Source: Flavobacteriales bacterium (GTDB taxonomy: Bacteria > Bacteroidota > Bacteroidia > Flavobacteriales > Crocinitomicaceae). Taken from it: 5,300 nucleotides of DNA. Below the pieces are notes generated by a model. The model did no database searches, had not been told where the DNA came from, and worked only from the letters and a program-made list of their open reading frames with translations. Within the stretch, counting starts at the first letter, position 1. Each line of letters starts with the position of its first letter. The position numbers and the translations under genes are program-made. The stretch lies in contig CANCEQ010000230.1 of assembly GCA_947375085.1 (NCBI GenBank), positions 1 through 5,300 of the forward strand, written 5' to 3'. Of the stretch, positions 1-5,300 are shown in pieces.

Positions 1-148
1 TAAAAAATTGATTTAAAACACTCTGAATTATCATTGAAAATGAACCCAATTACATCAAAAAAAAGAGTCAAATAACTTTATAAAGTAAATGATCCCTTTT
101 CAACTATAAAAAATCAAGTAATTTAAATTAAATTTACAGACTAAATAA

Positions 149-193
149 AAAATAGAAAGTTTTAAAAATTGATTTTTCAAAGCTTTCTATTTT
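149..193 (+). terminator. Long A/T-rich hairpin, probable intrinsic terminator upstream of alaS
   Basis: Bases 149-159 are perfectly complementary to 183-193 (11 bp). The stem continues inward as 160-168 with 174-182, containing one G-U pair (160/182) and one A/C mismatch (164/178). This gives about 20 bp closed by a 5-base loop at 169-173. An A run (147-152) precedes it and a T run (196-200) follows, so it has the form of a rho-independent terminator and could work in either direction. It could end a transcript entering from the left, but no coding end lies within the window to its left. It may instead be a leader or operator structure for alaS, because it touches the candidate promoter. The stem is visible in the sequence; the function is inferred. 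Confidence 0.5.
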
Positions 194-201
194 ACTTTTT
201 G
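169..201 (+). promoter_or_regulatory. Candidate Bacteroidota-type promoter for alaS
   Basis: A TTG at 169-171 is followed, after 21 bp, by TACTTTTTG at 193-201. The known Bacteroidetes primary sigma-factor pattern is TTG near -33 and TAnnTTTG near -7; here the second box has one extra base. Transcription would begin at about 205-208 and leave a leader of roughly 20 bases before the ATG at 227. The leader is A-rich and has no Shine-Dalgarno sequence, as is usual in this phylum. The match is imperfect and the region is so A/T-rich that chance matches are likely, so this is only a candidate. I found no better TAnnTTTG match in 1-226. Confidence 0.3.
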
Positions 202-226
202 ACATCAAAAAACAAATTAAACACAT

Positions 227-2839
227 ATGAAACTGCAAGAAATACGCGAAGAATTTTTTCGTTTTTTTGAATCTAAAGGACATACGATTGTACCTTCTGC
301 TCCAATGGTCGTTAAAAATGACCCGACATTGATGTTCACAAATGCTGGAATGAATCAATTCAAAGATTATTTTCTAGGTAATGGTATTCCAAAAAGTAAA
401 CGTATTGCTAACACTCAGAAATGCTTACGTGTATCTGGTAAACATAATGATCTTGAAGAAGTAGGTGTTGATACTTATCACCATACTATGTTTGAAATGC
501 TTGGAAACTGGTCATTCGGTGATTATTTTAAAGAAGAAGCTATTTCATGGGCATGGGAATTATTAACTGAGAGATATAAAATTCCTGTTGACCGTTTATA
601 TGTAACAGTGTTTCAAGGTGACGAAACTGACGGAGTTCCTATGGATAACGAAAGCTTTGAAATTTGGAAACGTTTTATTGCTGAAGATAGAATTATACTA
701 GCTTCTAAAAAAGATAACTTTTGGGAAATGGGTGATACTGGTCCTTGTGGTCCTTGTACTGAAATTCATGTTGATTTAAGATCTGAAAGCGAAAGACTAT
801 TAAAACCTGGAAAAGAATTTGTGAATGAAGACCACCCTCAAGTAATTGAGATTTGGAACAATGTATTCATGCAATTTAATAGAAAAGCAAATGGGTCTTT
901 AGAACCACTTCCAGCCACACACGTAGATACAGGAATGGGATTAGAAAGATTAGCGATGGCTCTTCAAGCAAAACAATCAAATTACGACACTGACTTATTC
1001 CAAACGTTAATAAAACACATGGAAAAAGTTTCAGGTAAAAAATATGGAGAGAAAGAAGAAACCGACATTGCATTAAGAGTAATTGCTGACCATATAAGAG
1101 CGATTGCTTTTTCAATTGCTGACGGTCAGTTACCTTCAAATACAGGCGCTGGATATGTTATTCGTAGAATCTTAAGAAGAGCTGTTCGTTATGGCTACCA
1201 AACATTAGGATTAAAAGAACCTTTCTTATGTGATTTATCTATTGTTCTAGGAGAGGTAATGGGCAATCCATTTGAAGAATTAATCACTCAAAAAGAATTA
1301 ATTCAGAAAGTAATTCGTGAAGAAGAAGTTAGTTTTTTCAGAACTTTAGAATTAGGTATTAAACGAATTGAAAACATTATTGAAACAACTAAAAACAATG
1401 GTGATTCAGTAATTAATGGTTCAGCAATTTTTGAATTATATGATACATTCGGTTTCCCTGTTGATTTAACATCTTTAATTGCGAGAGAAAATAACTTAAG
1501 TATCGATGAAGTTGCTTTTGATAAAGAATTACAACAACAAAAGGATCGTTCGAGAGCAGCAACCGCAATAGAAACAGACGACTGGGTTGAATTAAAATCA
1601 GATAATACGGTTGAATTTATTGGTTACGATAATACAGAAGCATCTGTAGAGATTATTAAATACAGAAAAGTAAGTCAAAAACAAAAAGAGTTTTATCAAT
1701 TAGTATTCAACCAAACACCTTTCTATCCAGAAGGAGGTGGACAAGTTGGTGACACTGGTTATGTTGAATTCAATGGTGAAAAAACATCTATTTTTGACAC
1801 TAAAAAAGAGAATGGATTAATTATTCATTTAGCGGATAAATTACCTTTAGACCCAAAAGCAACTTTTACGGCTAAAATCAACACAGAAAAAAGAAAGTTA
1901 TCTGCAAATAATCATTCTGCTACTCACCTATTACACCATGCTTTAAGAACTGTTTTAGGTACACATGTAGAACAAAAAGGCTCACTTGTAAATCCAAATA
2001 ATTTACGATTCGATTTTTCACATTTCTCTAAAGTAACAGATGAAGAAATTGAAAAAATCGAAGCTTTGGTTACAGCTGAAATAAGAAAAAATATCACACT
2101 TGACGAAAGAAGAGATACTCCAATTGAAGAAGCTCAAAAATTAGGAGCGATGGCTTTATTTGGTGAAAAATATGGTGATACTGTTCGTGTAATTAAGTTT
2201 GGAGAATCAGTTGAACTTTGTGGAGGAATTCACGTTCCCACAACGAGTCAAATTGGATTATTTAAAATCACAACTGAAACAGCTGTAGCTGCAGGAATAA
2301 GAAGAATTGAAGCTATTACAGGTGAAGTAGCTGAAAACTATTACAAAGAGAAAGCTTCTAAATTAGATTCTATCGCTCAATTGCTTAAAAATCCTAAAGA
2401 TTTACAAAAAGGAATTGAAGATTTAATTTCAAATAACACTCTTTTAACGAAACAATTAGAGCAATTTCAAAAAGAAAAGTCTTTATTAGTTAAAGCGGAT
2501 TTAAAACAAAAAATAAATACCATTGATGGCATCAACTTTTTAGGTGAAATCGTTGAATTAGATGGTGGATCTATTAAAGATATATTATTCCAATTAAAAG
2601 GTGAAACAGCTAATTTCTTTGGTGTTTTAGGAGGGAAAGAAGCTGATAAATGCACGTTGAGTATCATTGCTTCTGATGAAGTTATTTCTGCTAAAAACAT
2701 TGATGCAGGAAAAATTATCAGAGAAGTTTCAAAACACATCCAAGGTGGTGGTGGTGGACAAGCTTTTTTCGCAACTGCTGGAGGTAAAAATGCAGGTGGA
2801 TTAAACCAAGCTATAGAAGAAGTAAAAGCTAAAATATAA
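227..2839 (+). CDS. alaS: Alanine--tRNA ligase (alanyl-tRNA synthetase), complete
   Basis: This cytoplasmic class II aminoacyl-tRNA synthetase activates alanine with ATP, loads it onto tRNA-Ala, and hydrolyses mischarged Ser- or Gly-tRNA-Ala. At 870 residues it is full length for a bacterial AlaS. The catalytic core fills about residues 1-240: motif 1 around [17 protein letters not shown] (33-49), motif 2 around [17 protein letters not shown] (85-101), a [11 protein letters not shown] segment (169-179) and motif 3 GMGLERL (236-242). The tRNA-recognition region follows, with [12 protein letters not shown] (284-295) and [18 protein letters not shown] (306-323). The editing domain has GGGQVGDTG (503-511), HSATH (563-567) and CGGIH (665-669), so the four metal ligands His563, His567, Cys665 and His669 are all present. 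A predicted coiled-coil linker (about 718-752) leads to the C-Ala domain with its glycine-rich [10 protein letters not shown] stretch (839-848). The ATG at 227 gives the family's usual N-terminus ([19 protein letters not shown]). Nothing suggests decay or transfer. The next gene starts 3 bp downstream. Confidence 0.98.
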   Translation: MKLQEIREEFFRFFESKGHTIVPSAPMVVKNDPTLMFTNAGMNQFKDYFLGNGIPKSKRIANTQKCLRVSGKHNDLEEVGVDTYHHTMFEMLGNWSFGDYFKEEAISWAWELLTERYKIPVDRLYVTVFQGDETDGVPMDNESFEIWKRFIAEDRIILASKKDNFWEMGDTGPCGPCTEIHVDLRSESERLLKPGKEFVNEDHPQVIEIWNNVFMQFNRKANGSLEPLPATHVDTGMGLERLAMALQAKQSNYDTDLFQTLIKHMEKVSGKKYGEKEETDIALRVIADHIRAIAFSIADGQLPSNTGAGYVIRRILRRAVRYGYQTLGLKEPFLCDLSIVLGEVMGNPFEELITQKELIQKVIREEEVSFFRTLELGIKRIENIIETTKNNGDSVINGSAIFELYDTFGFPVDLTSLIARENNLSIDEVAFDKELQQQKDRSRAATAIETDDWVELKSDNTVEFIGYDNTEASVEIIKYRKVSQKQKEFYQLVFNQTPFYPEGGGQVGDTGYVEFNGEKTSIFDTKKENGLIIHLADKLPLDPKATFTAKINTEKRKLSANNHSATHLLHHALRTVLGTHVEQKGSLVNPNNLRFDFSHFSKVTDEEIEKIEALVTAEIRKNITLDERRDTPIEEAQKLGAMALFGEKYGDTVRVIKFGESVELCGGIHVPTTSQIGLFKITTETAVAAGIRRIEAITGEVAENYYKEKASKLDSIAQLLKNPKDLQKGIEDLISNNTLLTKQLEQFQKEKSLLVKADLKQKINTIDGINFLGEIVELDGGSIKDILFQLKGETANFFGVLGGKEADKCTLSIIASDEVISAKNIDAGKIIREVSKHIQGGGGGQAFFATAGGKNAGGLNQAIEEVKAKI

Positions 2840-2842
2840 ATT

Positions 2843-4132
2843 TTGAAAGTTATAATTGTAAGCTATTATTGGCCTCCAAGTGGTGGTTCTGGCGTTCAGA
2901 GATGGATGTATTTTGCTAAACATTTAGTAGAAAATGGAATCGAGCCAATTGTAGTTACAATTTCTCCAGAAAATGCGGCTTATTCTACTTTTGATGAATC
3001 TCTTGTAAAACAAGTAGAACATATTGAAACCCATCATACTACTGGTGGGTTTCAAATTTTAAAATTCTATTCTTTTTTAAAGTCAGGAAACACAAAAAAA
3101 CAAATTCCTGTTGGTGATATTGGCGATAAAAAGAAATCGAAATTCGATCAATTATCTGCTTATATACGTGCCAATTATTTTATACCCGATGCTAGAGTTG
3201 GTTGGAACAAAAAAGCAATTCCGGAAGTTGAAAAAATCATTAAAAAAGAAAAAATTGATTTTATAATTACAACAGGTCCTCCCCACTCTACTCATTTAAT
3301 TGGTCTAGAAATAAAAAATAAATACAAACTTAAATGGGTTGCAGATTTTAGAGACCCATGGACAGAAGTCTATTACAACAATTTATTTAAACGAACTAAA
3401 CGGTCTGATTTAAAGGATAAAACGTTAGAAAAAACAGTGTTAAATAAAGCTGATATTGTTTTGACTGTTGGTCCGTCAATGCAAAAAATGTTAGCTGATA
3501 AACTTCCAAATAAGGAATCAAAAGTTCATGCAATCTTAAATGGTTTTGATGAAGAAAAGCTTTCATTTATTCAAGGAAAACGTTATCAAGAATTTACAAT
3601 AGCTCACATTGGGATTTGGACACTTCAACAAGCTAATACCGAAATAGTATCCGCTTTAAAGCAAATTACATATGAAAATAAAGATTGGAAAATTCGATTT
3701 GTTTTAGTTGGAAATATTCACCCTGAAATAATTCAAAATTTACAAAACATACCCAATCTGATAGTTGATCATCGAGGAAAAGTTTCACATCAAGAAGCTT
3801 TACAAGAAATGATGAATGCAGACCTATTATTAAATTGTCAGGCTGATATTCCAAATTCAAAACTGATTATTTCTGGAAAACACATGGAATACCTAGCTAC
3901 AGGTAATAATATGATTGTCATAGGAAACAAAGAAGGTGATGCAGCTGAATTAATGAAAGGCAATGAAAAAGCTAGGGTGATTTCACCGAAAGATGTTGAA
4001 GAATTAAAAAATTCTATCATTTATTTTTATCAGCAGGATAGTAAAACTCCTCTATATAATGTAGAAATGAATCAATACAGCCGAAAATCTACAGCAAAGG
4101 AATTGGCTGAATTATTGAGAAAATCACTTTAA
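2843..4132 (+). CDS. GT4-type family glycosyltransferase, TTG start
   Basis: This predicted GT-B-fold glycosyltransferase of 429 residues would transfer a sugar from a nucleotide sugar to a surface glycan, glycolipid or similar acceptor; neither substrate can be read from the sequence. The N-terminal Rossmann domain opens with VIIVSYYWPPSGGSGVQRW (3-21), the glycine loop typical of this group. It continues with YIRANYFIPDARVGW (107-121), TGPPHSTHLIG (144-154) and WVADFRDPWTE (165-175), then NGFD (233-236) near the domain junction. The C-terminal domain starts near FTIAHIG (251-257) and carries GKHMEYLATG (345-354) and GDAAEL (365-370). Glu349 lies where GT4 enzymes keep the second Glu of the EX7E motif; the position of the first is Leu341. 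There is no signal peptide or membrane helix, so it probably acts on the cytoplasmic side. The start is TTG: the next in-frame ATG (2906-2908, residue 22) would delete the glycine loop, and upstream the frame meets the alaS stop. It follows alaS by 3 bp and is probably cotranscribed and translationally coupled. Confidence 0.88.
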   Translation: MKVIIVSYYWPPSGGSGVQRWMYFAKHLVENGIEPIVVTISPENAAYSTFDESLVKQVEHIETHHTTGGFQILKFYSFLKSGNTKKQIPVGDIGDKKKSKFDQLSAYIRANYFIPDARVGWNKKAIPEVEKIIKKEKIDFIITTGPPHSTHLIGLEIKNKYKLKWVADFRDPWTEVYYNNLFKRTKRSDLKDKTLEKTVLNKADIVLTVGPSMQKMLADKLPNKESKVHAILNGFDEEKLSFIQGKRYQEFTIAHIGIWTLQQANTEIVSALKQITYENKDWKIRFVLVGNIHPEIIQNLQNIPNLIVDHRGKVSHQEALQEMMNADLLLNCQADIPNSKLIISGKHMEYLATGNNMIVIGNKEGDAAELMKGNEKARVISPKDVEELKNSIIYFYQQDSKTPLYNVEMNQYSRKSTAKELAELLRKSL

Positions 4133-4139
4133 ATTTAAC

Positions 4140-4170
4140 TTCCTAGAACAATTATAAACTGCTCTAGGAA
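4140..4170. terminator. Stem-loop between convergent genes, probable bidirectional terminator
   Basis: Arms 4140-4150 and 4160-4170 form an 11-bp stem around a 9-base loop (4151-4159). In the + transcript one position is an A/C mismatch (4148/4162); in the - transcript the same position is a G-U pair, so the stem is continuous on that side. Three more pairs (4136-4138 with 4172-4174) extend it beyond a mismatch. It lies in the 52-bp gap between the glycosyltransferase stop (4132) and the regulator stop (4185), which is where a shared terminator is expected. There is no strong T run on either side, which lowers confidence in rho-independent action. Confidence 0.6.
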
Positions 4171-4184
4171 ATTATAAAATCATA

Positions 4185-5300
4185 TTAAGCATTCGCTTTT
4201 GGATTAGAAAATAATCGAACATCTTCACCTGTTATTTTTGCATCACACAAAATCACCAAACGTTCAATAATATTTCTTAATTCTCGAATATTTCCTGTCC
4301 AATCCGTTTTTTGAAGTTCTAATAAAGCCTCTTCATTTAATTCTTTTCTTGGAATTCCGTGTTCAGCACAAACCATCGTTAAAAAATGTTCTGCCAAAAC
4401 TGGGATATCATCTCTTCTTTCATTTAAAGATGGAACATGAATTAAAATTACCGCTAAACGATGGTATAAATCTTCTCTGAAACGACCTTCTTCAATTTCT
4501 TTTCTTAAATCTTTGTTTGTAGCGGCAACAATTCTACAATCTACTTTAATATCTTTCTCCCCTCCTACTCTTTGGATCACATTTTCTTGAAGCGCTCTCA
4601 AAACTTTTGCTTGAGCCGCCAAACTCATATCTCCAATTTCATCCAAAAACAAAGTACCTCCAGTTGCTAACTCAAATTTTCCTTTTTTATCTTTCACTGC
4701 TGAAGTAAAAGCACCTCTTTCGTGCCCAAATAATTCACTTTCAATTAATTCAGCTGGAATAGCAGCACAATTCACTTCGATAAACTGCATTTTTCGTCTA
4801 TTTGAATTGTCATGTAATGAACGAGCAACTAATTCTTTACCTGTCCCATTTCCACCCGTAATTAAAACTCTTGCATCAGAAGGAGCTACTTTCTCAATCA
4901 TTTCTTTGATCTTTAAAATCCCTGGAGTTTCTCCGATGATTGAACTTCCTTTGAATTTTTTAACAGTCGTTTTTAATTGTTTTGTTTCTTCAACTAAAAC
5001 CGTTCTATCTTTTGCGTTTCGAATGGTAACTAAAATACGATTCAAATCCAATGGTTTCTCAATGAAATCAAAAGCTCCTTTTTTTATAGCTTGAACAGCA
5101 GTCTCCACATTTCCGTGACCACTTATCATAATCACTGGAGTGTCAATTTTTGCTTTTAACAATTCATCTAACACTTCCATTCCATCCATTAGAGGCATTT
5201 TAATATCACAAAAAATCATATCAAAACTAGTTGAACTCGCTTTTTCAAATCCTTCTTTCCCATTTTCCGCCTCAACAACTTCAAATTCTTCGAACTCTAA
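4185..5300 (-). CDS. Sigma-54-dependent response regulator (NtrC type) lacking C-terminal HTH, 5' end outside window
   Basis: This is a two-component regulator: a partner histidine kinase phosphorylates the receiver, and the AAA+ domain then uses ATP to remodel sigma-54 RNA polymerase. The frame stays open to the right edge, giving 371 visible residues. By comparison with the family about 20-25 N-terminal residues are missing, including the acidic pair of the receiver. The visible receiver shows the phospho-acceptor Asp in IFCDIKMPLMDG (codon 5205-5207), MISGHG, and the conserved Lys of IEKPL. The AAA+ domain has Walker A GGNGTGKE (4833-4856), the sigma-54 contact loop as GAFTSA (4698-4715), Walker B GTLFLDEIG, the arginine-finger region FREDLYHRLAV, and sensor 2 GNIRELRN. 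The protein ends about 28 residues after sensor 2, with no Fis-type helix-turn-helix. The Met codon at 5217-5219 lies inside the receiver and is not the start. The gene converges on the glycosyltransferase and appears functionally unrelated to it. Partner kinase and targets are not visible. Confidence 0.93.
   Translation of the reverse strand, partial: LEFEEFEVVEAENGKEGFEKASSTSFDMIFCDIKMPLMDGMEVLDELLKAKIDTPVIMISGHGNVETAVQAIKKGAFDFIEKPLDLNRILVTIRNAKDRTVLVEETKQLKTTVKKFKGSSIIGETPGILKIKEMIEKVAPSDARVLITGGNGTGKELVARSLHDNSNRRKMQFIEVNCAAIPAELIESELFGHERGAFTSAVKDKKGKFELATGGTLFLDEIGDMSLAAQAKVLRALQENVIQRVGGEKDIKVDCRIVAATNKDLRKEIEEGRFREDLYHRLAVILIHVPSLNERRDDIPVLAEHFLTMVCAEHGIPRKELNEEALLELQKTDWTGNIRELRNIIERLVILCDAKITGEDVRLFSNPKANA

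Noticed and set aside
1..34. Possible start of a divergent minus-strand gene (ATG at 34-32, reading MIIQSVLNQFF to the left edge)
   Set aside because: Only 11 codons are visible, no promoter-like sequence for that direction was found to its right, and the peptide matches nothing I recognise. It stays open to the edge, so it cannot be excluded, but it is not supported.
75..86. Perfect 12-bp palindrome ACTTTATAAAGT, and a second at 119-130 (TAATTTAAATTA)
   Set aside because: Short A/T-only or nearly A/T-only palindromes are expected by chance in a spacer of this composition; neither is placed next to a credible promoter.
3..175. Repeated 12-mer AAAAATTGATTT at 3-14 and 164-175
   Set aside because: A similar string also occurs inside the glycosyltransferase gene near 3250; in DNA this A/T-rich it is most simply chance.
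134..358. Minus-strand open frame of 74 codons overlapping the alaS start
   Set aside because: It overlaps the well-supported alaS N-terminus, has no recognisable motif, and its composition (many Phe, Lys, Ser) fits the complement of A/T-rich DNA.
876..1139. Minus-strand open frame of 87 codons inside alaS, and similar ones at 2467-2739, 3666-3860 and 3838-4020
   Set aside because: All lie antisense to conserved coding sequence, have no domains, and show biased composition expected of shadow frames.
2742..2759. GGT-rich repeat near the alaS 3' end as a possible variable microsatellite
   Set aside because: It encodes the conserved glycine-rich stretch of the C-Ala domain and is explained by protein function.
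4807..5094. Plus-strand open frame of 95 codons opposite the response regulator
   Set aside because: It is antisense to the conserved AAA+ and receiver regions and has no recognisable motif; no start signal supports it.
5217..5219. Met codon as start of the response regulator
   Set aside because: The frame stays open for 27 more codons to the window edge, and those residues (…FEVVEAENGKEGFEKA…) are clear receiver-domain sequence, so the true start is beyond 5300.

Overview
The window looks like an ordinary, AT-rich stretch of a Bacteroidota chromosome, most likely Flavobacteriia or a close relative. Four things suggest this: strong A/T bias in codons and spacers, no Shine-Dalgarno sequences before the starts, a possible promoter resembling the Bacteroidota TTG / TAnnTTTG pattern, and protein types common in that group. 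Genus and species cannot be fixed from the sequence.

Layout, left to right. Positions 1-226 are non-coding as far as I can see. They hold a long A/T-rich hairpin with flanking A and T runs (149-193) and a weak candidate promoter for the next gene. A complete alanyl-tRNA synthetase gene (alaS, 227-2839, + strand) follows, with all catalytic, editing and C-Ala motifs intact. Three bases after its stop, in the same frame, a GT4-type glycosyltransferase begins at a TTG codon (2843-4132, + strand); the two genes almost certainly share a transcript. A 52-bp spacer carries a stem-loop that fits a terminator shared by the two converging transcription units. The rest (4185-5300, - strand) is a sigma-54-activating response regulator of the NtrC type. 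It is cut by the window edge inside its receiver domain and ends naturally without the usual C-terminal DNA-binding helix-turn-helix.

Functionally the window joins a translation housekeeping gene, a probable cell-surface or glycolipid glycosyltransferase, and an unrelated two-component regulator read from the other side. I see no mobile element, CRISPR array, tRNA, rRNA or toxin-antitoxin pair, and no sign of a new multi-gene system. The points most worth a second look are the regulator without a DNA-binding domain (with a GAFTSA loop instead of GAFTGA), the in-frame one-codon junction between alaS and the glycosyltransferase with its TTG start, and the hairpin abutting the candidate alaS promoter.
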